Source: Bacillus sp. FJAT-27445 (GTDB lineage Bacteria; Bacillota; Bacilli; Bacillales; Cytobacillaceae). Taken from it: a stretch of 64,000 nucleotides of DNA. This document shows, in pieces, positions 8,476 to 17,361 of this stretch. The notes below the pieces were generated by a model that was given only the letters and a program-made list of their open reading frames with translations, ran no database searches and was not told where the DNA came from. The stretch spans positions 249,236-313,235 of the forward strand of contig NZ_LMTI01000002.1 in assembly GCF_001510665.1 (NCBI RefSeq), in the 5' to 3' direction. A program made the translations under genes and the position numbers. The first letter of the stretch is position 1; every line of letters starts with the position of its first letter.

Positions 8476-9501
8476 TTAAGTAAAATACTGTATTTCTGCT
8501 TCTGGGAAGTATTTGTTAATATATCCCCGGATGGTTCTTTCAAGCTCGGCAGCTTCTTCCGTCGGGTATACGTATTTGCCAATTCCGTATCTTCCCCACT
8601 TGTATTTTCGCTTTTCCTCATCCATTTCCAGCTTTGTTTTCGGATAACGTTTCATAATGACGTTTTTGGCCGGTTTCGTATAGCGGTGCTGAATCATTTC
8701 AAAGGAAAGGCTATTGATATTAACTCCATCGAGCGATGCCTCCAGCCTTTCAAAAAGCTCATGGTACCCTTCTTCCCAGCCTTCGTGCCTGTATATTGGC
8801 GCCACGATAAATCCCAGAGGATAACCAGCGTTTGCGACCTTCCTCGCCGCTTCAAGCCTTTCGTCAAAAGACGAAGTCCCTGGTTCGAAATTTTTAATGA
8901 CAAAACGGGAATTGACACTGAACCTGAACCGGGTTTTTCCATTATGCTTCGCATCGAGCAGATGGTCGACATGCTGGTATTTCGTCACAAACCGCAATTG
9001 CCCGAATTCGCTCTGACCAATGAATTCAATTGTCTTTTTAAGAGAATGCGTTAGGTGATCAATCCCAACAATATCGGATGTACAGGCTGCCTCAAACCGG
9101 GTAATTTCCGGTGCACGCTCATCCATATATTTTTGCGCTTGTTCAAAAATTTCGTCCAAATTCACATACGTCCGGATATACGGCTTTGAGCCAAGCGTTG
9201 TTTGGAGGTAGCAGTAATGGCAATGCCCCATACAGCCGGTGGCAAGCGGGATGGCATATTCGGCGGATGGTTTGGATGTATCAAATTTCAACGTTCTTCT
9301 TATGCCTACCACCAAAGTCGACTTTGCTTTCCGGTACTGCTGCAGCTCATTGTTTCCGGGAATGCCCCGTACTTGGTTATGGGATGTCGTTTCGCGTATT
9401 TCAATCCCCATCCCCTCAAATTTATCCTTCAATTCACGGCCGAGCGGATATTCCAGTGCCTGCGGCTCGATATAGACCAATTGCGGCATGAACGGTTTCA
9501 T
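8476..9501 (-). CDS. splB: Spore photoproduct lyase
   Basis: A radical SAM enzyme that repairs the spore photoproduct (5-thyminyl-5,6-dihydrothymine) directly during germination. The 341 residues carry the iron-sulfur motif C90-MGH-C94-HY-C97, plus Cys140 in RFEAACTSD, the H-atom donor equivalent to Cys141 of B. subtilis. The start at 9501 (MKPFMPQLVYIEP) has AGAGGGG before it and matches the family N-terminus. An upstream in-frame extension to 9606 is not needed. It shows that the host makes endospores. No splA precedes it. It lies downstream of nrdJ on the same strand, separated by a terminator. Confidence 0.96.
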   Translation of the reverse strand: MKPFMPQLVYIEPQALEYPLGRELKDKFEGMGIEIRETTSHNQVRGIPGNNELQQYRKAKSTLVVGIRRTLKFDTSKPSAEYAIPLATGCMGHCHYCYLQTTLGSKPYIRTYVNLDEIFEQAQKYMDERAPEITRFEAACTSDIVGIDHLTHSLKKTIEFIGQSEFGQLRFVTKYQHVDHLLDAKHNGKTRFRFSVNSRFVIKNFEPGTSSFDERLEAARKVANAGYPLGFIVAPIYRHEGWEEGYHELFERLEASLDGVNINSLSFEMIQHRYTKPAKNVIMKRYPKTKLEMDEEKRKYKWGRYGIGKYVYPTEEAAELERTIRGYINKYFPEAEIQYFT

Positions 9502-9563
9502 CTTCAATCCCCTCTCTTTTGCAATACTGTTTAGTGTAGTATTGGCAAAAGCGGTGATAGAAA

Positions 9564-9600
9564 CAAAAAAAGAGGACGGAAAATTTATCCATCCTCTTTC
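9564..9600 (-). terminator. Terminator of nrdJ
   Basis: Stem AGAGGATGG / CCGTCCTCT on the minus strand followed by seven Ts, eight bases after the nrdJ stop. Confidence 0.8.
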
Positions 9601-9607
9601 AATCATA

Positions 9608-12600
9608 TTAAAGGCCGCATTTCAACTGAGCATTGCAGTTCGTGCAAGTGTTGCATCCGCCAATTTCCTTTACTTGCCCTTTTCGGCAGACAGGGCATGT
9701 ATTGCCGATTTCCGAGCCGATTGTGACATTGGTGGAGCGAAGATCGCTGATTGTGTCAACCAACACAACATGCTGCTTCTGTTTTGGTTTAACCTGAACT
9801 GAGTCCTCGACTGTATTTTCTTCCGCCTTCAGGGTCAGCACCTGGGAATCGCGCGATCCATCAACATAGACCGTGCCACCCTTGGCGCCGCCTTTGTAAA
9901 GACGCTCGTACACTTTTTCAACCTGTTCAACCGTATAGCCTTTAGGCGCGTTGACCGTTTTGCTGATGGAGCTGTCAATCCAGCGCTGGATGACACACTG
10001 CACATCGGCATGAGCTTCTGGAGCAAGCTCCATCGCGGCCACAAACCAATTCGGAAGGTTTTCCGGATCCGCTTCAGGATGTTTATCCAAATACTCGCTT
10101 ACGATATCCGCTTTTACTTCGATGAACTTCCCAAGCCTTCCGCTTCTGAAGTAAGAAAAGGAAAAATATGGTTCTAATCCGGTGCTGACCCCAACCATTG
10201 TCCCAGTAGATCCCGTGGGAGCAACAGTCAGTAAATGCGAGTTGCGAATCCCATTGTCCAAAACCGCTTCCCTTACTTCTTCAGGCATTTTTTGCATAAA
10301 GCCTGTTTCAGTGAATGCCTTCCTAAGGCGGTTCGTTTCTTCGTCAGTTTGGCCAACGAGGAATGGGAAGCTTCCTTTTTCTTTCGCCAGTTCAACTGAT
10401 GTGCTATAGGCGGTTACTGCTATGGTTTCAAATACTTTATCAACCAGTTTGTTTCCTTCTTCTGACCCGTACTCTGTTTCACAGTAGATAAGCAGATCGT
10501 GAAGACCCATCACTCCGAGTCCGACACGGCGTTCGCCAAGCGCTTGTTTCTTGTTGGCTTCCAGGAAGTATGGAGTTGAATCGATAACATTGTCCTGCAT
10601 TCTGACGCCGGTTGCGACTGTTTTCTTCAGTTTTTCAAAGTTGACTGTCTTTGTTTCTTTGTCTGCCATTGCCGCTAGATTTACCGCAGCTAGGTTGCAG
10701 ACGGAATAAGGTGCGAGAGGCTGCTCCAATTTCTCGCTCTCCTGTTTCCAGAAGGATTGGACTATCGCTTACAGTATAATATACTGGCTCAACCGCTTTA
10801 GTCTCTCAGCCTGGCATTACCCTTGGCCCCTGTTGCCCTCAGCATTACCTGTTAGGGTTCCAAGTCAATTAGGTCGAGTTTTTAACGTGAGGCAAGCACT
10901 TTACCACACGGGTTGGTTGCAACCACCTTTTGCCCATATGCCTGGGCGTTTGTCATGTCATTGGCATTGTCGATAAAGAAGATTCCCGGCTCAGCCGAAT
11001 AGGTGGCGCAGATGTTAATCAAATTCCAAAGTTCTACTGCCTTGATCTTTTTATAAGTACGGACTTGGTAGCCCATTTTTTCCCACTCGCGAACATCGCC
11101 GACTTTATGCCATTCTTCGTTGTAAATTTTCATTGTTTTCTCGTCGTAGCTTTCGACTGCCGGGAAACGGAGTTCATATTCAGCGTCCTTTTCGACTGCC
11201 TCCATGAATTCCTTTGTGAGGGTAACGGAAATATTTGCCCCTGTTAAAAATTCAGAATTGTGGACGGTATAATTGCCACCTTCCGCGAGCTTTTCTTCAG
11301 CATCGGCTATGATTCTATCACTGAATCCGCCATAGCCTGGAATATGTTTATAATTGATGATTCCTTGGTACATTGCCTTTTCCTGCTCTGTGAGCGGGGT
11401 GAACTTAAGCTTGTTTTTCGCCTGCTTCTGGATCCATTCATCGGTTGTGTTTTCAATAAGGAATCTTAGGATCCTAGGGTTTTGCATTTTCGAAATGATG
11501 AACTCGATAATATCAGGATGCCAGTCCGCCAGCATGATCATTTGGGCCAAATATGTTGCGCTGAATCGTTACTTCAGCTCTCTAAGTCACCTTAGAGTTC
11601 AGACCATCTCTTACACTCTAACTGAGTGTCCTCGCGCTTCGGGACCACTTGATCCCTACTCTACTTCCTTCCGCATAAAAGCGTGGTTTCGATGGTCGTT
11701 GGACCTTCTCCATATTCTTCCAGAAACTAGGAGCTTGGCTGCTGATTGTCTTTATCCACCTGCTGTTTTCATGCATTCACGTCTACCGTTTCCAGTTGCG
11801 TTGTAGCCAGCAAGGTCATAAAAGAGTTTCCAGCAATTCACGAGGTTTTTTTATAGACGAGGCACTTATTTACCACGTCTTGACCCACCCTGCTCAACTA
11901 GATGTGTCAGCTTGGCGATGTCATCGAGCCAGGATACCGAACCGGAAGATTTCCCGTTTACCCCTCTTGCTAGTGTCGCACGCGGCCTGAGCGTTGAACC
12001 GTTTGTTCCAACTCCGCCTCCGCGGCTCATGATTTCCATTACCTGTTTCCTGTGGTCTGAAATCCCTTCACGGGAATCCTGTACAAAAGGCATGACATAG
12101 CAATTGAAGAAAGTTACGTCCGTACCCGCGCCTGCCCCGTAAAGTACCCGTCCTGCCGGAATGAAGTTCATGTTCACTAGCTCTTCGTAGAATTTATTGA
12201 ACCATTCCAGCCTTTTTTCTTCCGTCTTTTCTACTGATGCCAGGCCTGTAGCATTACGCAGAGCGATTTGCTCATAAAAGATTTCAAGGGGCTTTTCAAT
12301 TACATCAAGGGATCTGGTAATAACGCCTGTAGTGATTTCCTCCTGAGTATCAAGGACTCCCCGGTATTCCTCATCGACCATGACCTGGGCAGTTTTCCTC
12401 TCCCAGTCAATTCCAAGGATGTAACCAAGGCCTCTCGCCGGGAATTTAGGGTCTTCCTTCACAGTCAAAACAACGAAATCGCCTTTTGTCAGGGTAATCT
12501 TTTCAGTATCCTTGAACGTATACCTGTCAAGCATGACGAGGCGGGAAACACCCTTGTGGGTAATGTGCATATCCGGCGTTACAGGATGAACCTGCGGAAA

Positions 12601-12666
12601 TAATCGGATATCCTCATTCAGCCTTTCAAAATCAATATTTAGTTTTTTTCTTAACGCAACAGACAT
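9608..12666 (-). CDS. nrdJ: Adenosylcobalamin-dependent (class II) ribonucleotide reductase, interrupted by two group I introns
   Basis: Reduces ribonucleotides to deoxyribonucleotides using a B12-generated thiyl radical. The gene is in three exons on the minus strand: 12666-11872, 11547-10903 and 10726-9608, each joined in phase 0. Together they give 852 residues, the normal size for NrdJ. Read across the joins, the protein has the conserved LVEQGGSRRG-AQMIMLADWHPDI and VVATNPCG-EQPLAPYSVCN. The radical-site N-x-C-x-E is N477, C479, E481. The C-terminus has paired cysteines (CPVC, CNTCTNC) used in redox relay. Start chosen at ATG 12666 (AGGAGA seven bases upstream). Exons 2 and 3 seem to open with TTG only because the intron-terminal TTG is in frame. 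This is neither a frameshift nor a pseudogene: both joins restore exact family sequence. Confidence 0.93.
10727..10902 (-). ncRNA. Group I intron 2 of nrdJ (176 nt, no ORF)
   Basis: The intron begins after the U of GGU (Gly480) and ends with omega-G at 10727. P1: exon CGUGUGGU pairs with GCCUCACG, with a U-G wobble at the splice site. P10: 3' exon GAGCA pairs with UGCUU of the guide. P3: CUCGACC / GGUUGAG. P4: CUUGG / CCAAG. P7: GACUA / UAGUC. P8: hairpin CAGUAU / AUACUG. P9: CUUCUG-GAAA-CAGGAG with a GNRA loop. Only four bases separate P7 from P3, so P7.1/P7.2 are absent and subgroup IA is excluded. It resembles the compact IC3-like introns. There is no homing endonuclease. An in-frame UAA lies 19 bases into the intron. 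Confidence 0.9.
11548..11871 (-). ncRNA. Group I intron 1 of nrdJ (324 nt, subgroup IA, no ORF)
   Basis: The intron begins after the U of GGU (Gly265) and ends with omega-G at 11548. P1: exon GACGUGGU pairs with GCCUCGUC around one U-U mismatch, with U-G at the splice site. P3: CCUCGUG / CGCGAGG. P4: UUGCUG / CAGCAG. P6: CUCC / GGAG. P7: GACCAUC / GAUGGUC. The hairpin GGGAUC-AAGU-GGUCCC lies between P7 and P3 as P7.2. P8: ACACUC / GAGUGU. P9: CUCUAAG-GUGA-CUUAGAG, plus a further stem GCUGAA / UUCAGC. The core string CAAUCAGCAGCCAAG is typical of IA introns of phages and Firmicutes. There is no endonuclease gene. An in-frame UAA occurs at bases 4-6 of the intron. Confidence 0.93.
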
Positions 12667-13021
12667 GATCACATCTCCTTGTCTAAATTTTCGCTTTCCT
12701 CATTTGTCGAACTCTTGGCTGTTATGTTAAATCAAGTTGTTCTTAGGAATACCCTTAACCTATCACACCGAAACTACCAAAATCAATATATAGTGCCTAA
12801 ATAATTTTCAGTACTACTATATATTGGGTAATAGGCAAAAGAAAAATAATTTGTCAAAATCAAAATCAATTAAAAAACAGAGATAAACAGAGATTTTGCA
12901 GGAAATCCTACATCAGATAATTAATTTTGACATTTTTCGAAGGTTGCTCTTTCGGGGCATAACCCAATAAAGAACAGGAATTTTTTTCTAATTAAAACAA
13001 GATAGGAGCGGGGCTCCGCTC
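12667..13021. other. nrdJ promoter region
   Basis: About 350 bases upstream of nrdJ, AT-rich, holding two NrdR boxes and the lipM terminator. I see no cobalamin riboswitch, although the enzyme needs B12. Confidence 0.55.
12784..12826 (-). promoter_or_regulatory. Pair of NrdR boxes upstream of nrdJ
   Basis: Two copies of the NrdR core CWATATATWG: CAATATATAG at 12784-12793 and CTATATATTG at 12817-12826. Both match the core fully, and their centres are 33 bp apart, about three helical turns, as in known NrdR operators. They lie about 120-160 bases before the nrdJ ATG. NrdR is the nucleotide-sensing repressor of ribonucleotide reductase genes. Its gene is not in this window. Confidence 0.8.
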
Positions 13022-13030
13022 CTATCTTTT
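12996..13030 (-). terminator. Terminator of lipM
   Basis: Nearly perfect palindrome GATAGGAGCGG / CCGCTCCTATC with a four-base loop. It overlaps the lipM stop and is followed on the minus strand by TTGTTTTAATT. Confidence 0.8.
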
Positions 13031-13855
13031 AAAATTCCATTCATCGTTCTCATAAACGTCCAGAGCAATTTTTTCTACCTTCAGCCGCTGTTCCTCTGTC
13101 AGGTGATATGGAACCAATTCAATCTCAAGCCCTGTTTCAAATCCTTTTTTAAAAGCATCCTTCGCTTCGTCTAGACTGACTGGGTGCATACTAACTTCGT
13201 TAATCGTAACAGCTTTATTTTTGAAGGAAGCCATCATCCTCTCCTTTACCCTCTCACTCGGGTAATGGAACAAGGAAAAAAGCTTTTCTTCATCAAGGTC
13301 GAGTAGGATTGATCCATGTTGGAGGATTACTCCTTTTTGCCGTGTCTGTGCGCTTCCGGCTACTTTTCGCCCCTCGACAACGAGCTCATACCAGCTTGGC
13401 GCATCAAAGCAATTCGATGATCTTGGATTCTTTAATGAATCCTTTTCCTCATCTGTCTTTGGTACTGCAAAATTTGCGTCCAGGCCCAGATTCCTAAACC
13501 CATGAAGAATGCCCTCTGAGATGACCCGGTAGGCCTCTGTAACAGAAGCCGGCATTTTGGGATGATCCTCCGAAACAATTACACTGTATGTAAGCTCATT
13601 TTCATGCAGGACGCCCCTTCCGCCGGTCGGCCTCCTGACAAAGCCCAGTCCACTTTCTCTGACAGCATCCATATTTATTTCTTTCTCTACCTTTTGGAAG
13701 TAGCCGATTGATAGTGTCGCAGGGTTCCAGCCGTAAAAACGGATGACAGGCGGCATCTGTCCCTCGCTATGCCAATCCAAAAGCGCTTCATCAAGCGCCA
13801 TGTTAAAGGAAGGAGAACCAAACCCCGAATCAATGAAATACCATTTTTCCTTCAT
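13022..13855 (-). CDS. lipM: Octanoyl-[acyl-carrier-protein]:protein N-octanoyltransferase LipM
   Basis: Transfers octanoate from ACP to the lipoyl domain of GcvH, the first step of lipoate synthesis in Bacillus. The 277 residues form a biotin/lipoate protein ligase fold: [19 protein letters not shown] early on, and [19 protein letters not shown] with the catalytic Cys149. [10 protein letters not shown] follows with the conserved Lys. This is YqhM in B. subtilis, at the same position between nrdJ/yqhO and yqhL. It is functionally linked to the glycine cleavage genes 0.7 kb away, because GcvH is its acceptor. Start ATG at 13855. Confidence 0.95.
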   Translation of the reverse strand: MKEKWYFIDSGFGSPSFNMALDEALLDWHSEGQMPPVIRFYGWNPATLSIGYFQKVEKEINMDAVRESGLGFVRRPTGGRGVLHENELTYSVIVSEDHPKMPASVTEAYRVISEGILHGFRNLGLDANFAVPKTDEEKDSLKNPRSSNCFDAPSWYELVVEGRKVAGSAQTRQKGVILQHGSILLDLDEEKLFSLFHYPSERVKERMMASFKNKAVTINEVSMHPVSLDEAKDAFKKGFETGLEIELVPYHLTEEQRLKVEKIALDVYENDEWNFKR

Positions 13856-14053
13856 AAATAGCCCCTCTTTACATGATTAACTAGAAATGCCGCGACTTTT
13901 AGTCTATCAGAACAAAGGTGAAAATCCTAGCAGTATGAATTGCCAAAAAGAGCACCAATAAAAAGAATTTGGGAAATGCCCTTTACTGTACCATCCATTG
14001 GCTTATATAATAATACTTGTTGTCGCAGCAAAGCTTGAAAGGGGTACTTAAAC

Positions 14054-14437
14054 GTGAGTCCATTATATTTTATGCTAGTAATGATTGCCGGTTTCCTTGT
14101 ATACTCAGTCATTATGTGGCTCTATCAGCGCAAAATTGTCAAAACGCTTTCAGAGGAAGAGTTCCGCGCAGGCTATCGAAAGGCGCAGCTAATTGACGTA
14201 CGGGAAGCGAATGAATTCAATGCAGGGCATATCCTTGGCTCAAGGAACATCCCGCTATCCCAATTGAAAACACGCATGAACGAAATCCGTCCCGACCTGC
14301 CTGTTTATTTATATTGCCAAAGCGGAATGCGCAGCGGACGTGCCGCTCAATTCCTTTACCGAAAAGGCTACAAGGATTTGAGCCAGCTTGCAGGCGGATT
14401 CAAAAAATGGTCCGGAAAAGTGAAAGCAAAGAAATAA
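14054..14437 (+). CDS. yqhL: Membrane-anchored rhodanese-like protein YqhL
   Basis: A 127-residue protein with one N-terminal membrane helix (about 3-24) and a rhodanese domain. The active-site loop is CQSGMRS with Cys88, preceded by IDVREANEFNAGHI. Probably a sulfur carrier at the membrane; the partner is unknown. The GTG at 14054 follows AAAGGGG. Same position as in B. subtilis, divergent from lipM and convergent with gcvPB. It is the second rhodanese in the window but not a close copy of the lipoprotein at 0.8 kb. Confidence 0.92.
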   Translation: MSPLYFMLVMIAGFLVYSVIMWLYQRKIVKTLSEEEFRAGYRKAQLIDVREANEFNAGHILGSRNIPLSQLKTRMNEIRPDLPVYLYCQSGMRSGRAAQFLYRKGYKDLSQLAGGFKKWSGKVKAKK

Positions 14438-14442
14438 TAACG

Positions 14443-14480
14443 AGGCCCTTGCAGAAATGCGAGAGGCCTTTTGTTATTTT
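14443..14480 (+). terminator. Terminator of yqhL
   Basis: Stem AGGCC-CTTGC / GCGAG-A-GGCCT with a short loop, followed by TTTTGTTATTTT. Confidence 0.75.
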
Positions 14481-14506
14481 AAAGCACTTGGCAGATTATC
14501 TCGATG

Positions 14507-14535
14507 AAAAAAGCCCGCACAAGTATGTACGGGCC
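14507..14535 (-). terminator. Terminator of the gcv operon
   Basis: Stem GCCCG / CGGGC extended by ACA / TGT, followed on the minus strand by TTTTTTC, eleven bases after the gcvPB stop. Confidence 0.75.
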
Positions 14536-14545
14536 TAATTTCTAT

Positions 14546-16006
14546 TTATTCCGGGCGGTAGCGGAGTATCGGTTTCCTTGCCGCTGCGGTTTCATCAAGC
14601 CTTCCGACCACGGTTGTGTGCGGCGCTTCCTGAACGATTTCCGGATTTTCCTCTACTTCTTTTGCAATCTGAATCATCGTGTCAATGAAGCCATCCAGCG
14701 TTTCCTTCGACTCGGTTTCAGTCGGCTCAATCATAATGCACTCCTCGACATTAAGCGGGAAGTAGATGGTTGGCGGGTGATATCCGAAATCTAGAAGTCT
14801 CTTGGCGATATCAAGTGTACGGACGCCGAGCTTCTTCTGCCTGCGGCCGCTCAAAACGAATTCGTGCTTGCAATGGCGGTCAAATGGAAGATCAAAATGA
14901 GGCTGTAGCCTTCTCATCATGTAATTCGCATTCAGTACCGCATATTCGGTCACTGCCTTCAGACCATCCGGACCCATGGAACGGATATATGTGTAGGCAC
15001 GGACATTAATACCAAAGTTGCCATAGAATGGCTTTACCCGGCCGATTGATTGCGGCCTGTCATAATCAAATACGTACTCGTCACCACGCTTGGCAACGAT
15101 CGGCTTTGGCAGGAATGGAATCAGGTCAGCCTTGACGCCGACTGGCCCCGAACCTGGGCCGCCGCCGCCGTGCGGGCCGGTAAACGTTTTATGCAGGTTG
15201 AGGTGGACGACATCGAATCCCATATCTCCCGGGCGCGCCTTCGAAAGGACTGCGTTCAGGTTGGCACCGTCATAATACAGCTTGCCTCCAGCGCCGTGGA
15301 CAATTTCAGCCATCTCAAGGATATTTTCCTCAAAAAGCCCAAGTGTGTTCGGATTGGTTAGCATTAGTGCGGCAGTATCCTCGCCAACAACCCTGCGAAG
15401 GTCATCCAAATCAACTAGGCCGTGCTCGTTCGACTTTACCGTAATGGTGTCAAGGCCGGCTACTGTTGCGGAAGCAGGGTTGGTACCATGGGCGGAGTCA
15501 GGCACGATAACCTTTGTTCTCTTTAAATCATTGTTGGCCTCATGGAATGCGCGGATCATCATCAATCCAGTCCATTCACCATGAGCTCCGGCGGCTGGCT
15601 GGAGCGTTACTTCGTCCATGCCGGTGATTTCGATCAAATGCTGCTGAAGGTCATACAGCAGTCCAAGGGCGCCTTGGACGGAGCTTTCATCCTGGAGCGG
15701 ATGGATGTGGGCAAATCCGCTGTACCTGGCAACATTCTCATTGATTTTCGGATTGTATTTCATTGTGCACGACCCGAGCGGGTAAAAGCCCGAATCAACA
15801 CCATGGTTACGTTTTGATAGCGCTGTATAGTGGCGCATAATATCGAGTTCGGATACTTCCGGAAGATTCGGCTCCTCCTCGCGGACATAGCCAACCGGAA
15901 GAAGGCCGTCCAAATCAAGCTCGGGAACATCCATTTCCGGCAGGCTGTAGCCGATACGGCCTGGTTTGCTTACCTCGAAAATTAGCTGCTGGTCCTGGTT
16001 ATGCAT
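14546..16006 (-). CDS. gcvPB: Glycine dehydrogenase (decarboxylating) subunit 2
   Basis: Large half of the P-protein, which decarboxylates glycine on PLP and passes the aminomethyl group to lipoyl-GcvH. At 486 residues it has the usual length. The PLP lysine lies in [18 protein letters not shown]. Start ATG 16006 ([11 protein letters not shown]) has GGGGGATC upstream and overlaps the end of gcvPA by eight bases. The frame extends to 16039, but only with residues overlapping gcvPA. Last gene of gcvT-gcvPA-gcvPB. Confidence 0.97.
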   Translation of the reverse strand: MHNQDQQLIFEVSKPGRIGYSLPEMDVPELDLDGLLPVGYVREEEPNLPEVSELDIMRHYTALSKRNHGVDSGFYPLGSCTMKYNPKINENVARYSGFAHIHPLQDESSVQGALGLLYDLQQHLIEITGMDEVTLQPAAGAHGEWTGLMMIRAFHEANNDLKRTKVIVPDSAHGTNPASATVAGLDTITVKSNEHGLVDLDDLRRVVGEDTAALMLTNPNTLGLFEENILEMAEIVHGAGGKLYYDGANLNAVLSKARPGDMGFDVVHLNLHKTFTGPHGGGGPGSGPVGVKADLIPFLPKPIVAKRGDEYVFDYDRPQSIGRVKPFYGNFGINVRAYTYIRSMGPDGLKAVTEYAVLNANYMMRRLQPHFDLPFDRHCKHEFVLSGRRQKKLGVRTLDIAKRLLDFGYHPPTIYFPLNVEECIMIEPTETESKETLDGFIDTMIQIAKEVEENPEIVQEAPHTTVVGRLDETAAARKPILRYRPE

Positions 16007-17345
16007 GCAGATCCCCCAATTCCTTAGCAAATGTATCAATTTCTTCCTTTGTCCTCAGCTCTGTTACAGCGATAAGCATGTGTCCTGATAAATCTTTGTA
16101 ATCACGGCCAAGGTCATAGCCGCCTATAATCCCTTTTTGAAGAAGGGCCTGATTGATTTCTTTAACAGGCTTATCAAGCTTTAGGACGAATTCATTAAAG
16201 GACGGGCCATCCATGACGATTTCAAGGCCGTTTTCCTTCAAGGCTTTTTTCGCATAGTGTGCTTTTTGAATATTGGCAGCCGCCATCTCCCTAACGCCCT
16301 TTTTACCGAGAGCAGTCATCGCAACAGAAGCTGCAAGAGCGTTGAGCGCCTGATTGGAACAAATATTGGATGTCGCCTTGTCACGGCGGATATGCTGTTC
16401 ACGGGCTTGGAGCGTCAGTACAAAGCCGCGTCGTCCCTGATCATCGTGGGTTTGGCCGACAAGCCTGCCCGGTACCTTTCTCATCAGCTTATCCGTTACG
16501 GCAAAATAACCGCAATGAGGGCCGCCGAATGCTGCAGGGATTCCGAATGGTTGTGCATCTCCTACGACGATGTCCGCGCCGAATTTGCCTGGAGGTGTCA
16601 AGACACCTAGTGAAAGCGGGTTGCTTGAGACCACGAACATAGATTTATTGGCATGGGCAATTTCCTCGATTTCCTTTAACGGCTCAATTCTGCCAAAGAA
16701 ATTTGGATATTGGACGATGACAGCCGCAATTTCCCCTCCTGCGAGCTCTCTCATTGCATCCAGGTCAGTTATTCCGTCTTTTAACGGAATTTCAACAACT
16801 TCGATGTATTGGCCCTTTGCGTAGGTTTTTACAACCTCGCGGGATTCAGGGTGGACAGCTTCGGATATAAGGATTTTCTTCCTTCTCGTCTGAGCGGCGC
16901 TTAGCATGGCTGCCTCGGCAAGGGCGGTTCCCCCGTCATACATCGAGGAGTTTGCCACATCCATGCCGGTTAGCTCGCAAATCATTGTTTGGAATTCAAA
17001 GATAGCCTGGAGCTCCCCCTGTGAAATTTCCGGCTGGTAAGGTGTATATGCTGTATAAAATTCTGAACGCGACAGGACATGGTCAACGATAACTGGCATG
17101 TAATGATCGTATACCCCTGCGCCAAGGAAGGAAGCGTGGCTCTTGAAATCGGCATTTTTCCCTGCGAGGTCAGCGAGTTCCTTCATGAGTCCAGTTTCTG
17201 ATTTTGCAGGTTTGATGTTGTACTCTCCCTGAAAACGTACTTTTTCAGGGATATCATTGAAAAGCTCATCAACGGATTTGACGCCAATTGCTTCAAGCAT
17301 TGCCGCTTTATCTTGTTCCGTCATCGGTAAATAGCGGTGTTTCAT
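15999..17345 (-). CDS. gcvPA: Glycine dehydrogenase (decarboxylating) subunit 1
   Basis: Small half of the two-chain P-protein, 448 residues, with the family start [17 protein letters not shown] and the conserved [13 protein letters not shown] and [10 protein letters not shown] segments. It forms a heterodimer-based complex with GcvPB, whose gene overlaps its 3' end. The ATG has AGGGGGAAATC-type spacing with gcvT just upstream (16-base gap). Expression should follow the glycine riboswitch before gcvT. Confidence 0.97.
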   Translation of the reverse strand: MKHRYLPMTEQDKAAMLEAIGVKSVDELFNDIPEKVRFQGEYNIKPAKSETGLMKELADLAGKNADFKSHASFLGAGVYDHYMPVIVDHVLSRSEFYTAYTPYQPEISQGELQAIFEFQTMICELTGMDVANSSMYDGGTALAEAAMLSAAQTRRKKILISEAVHPESREVVKTYAKGQYIEVVEIPLKDGITDLDAMRELAGGEIAAVIVQYPNFFGRIEPLKEIEEIAHANKSMFVVSSNPLSLGVLTPPGKFGADIVVGDAQPFGIPAAFGGPHCGYFAVTDKLMRKVPGRLVGQTHDDQGRRGFVLTLQAREQHIRRDKATSNICSNQALNALAASVAMTALGKKGVREMAAANIQKAHYAKKALKENGLEIVMDGPSFNEFVLKLDKPVKEINQALLQKGIIGGYDLGRDYKDLSGHMLIAVTELRTKEEIDTFAKELGDLHA

Positions 17346-17361
17346 CAGGATTTCCCCCTAA

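Noticed and set aside
9608..12672. nrdJ as three genes, a frameshifted pseudogene or an intein
   Set aside because: The joins restore exact family sequence in phase 0. The interruptions contain stops and group I core pairs, are too short for inteins, and do not encode a peptide.
12667..13021. Cobalamin riboswitch before nrdJ
   Set aside because: No B12-box (GCCACTG-like) or the long conserved fold could be found. Only NrdR boxes are evident.
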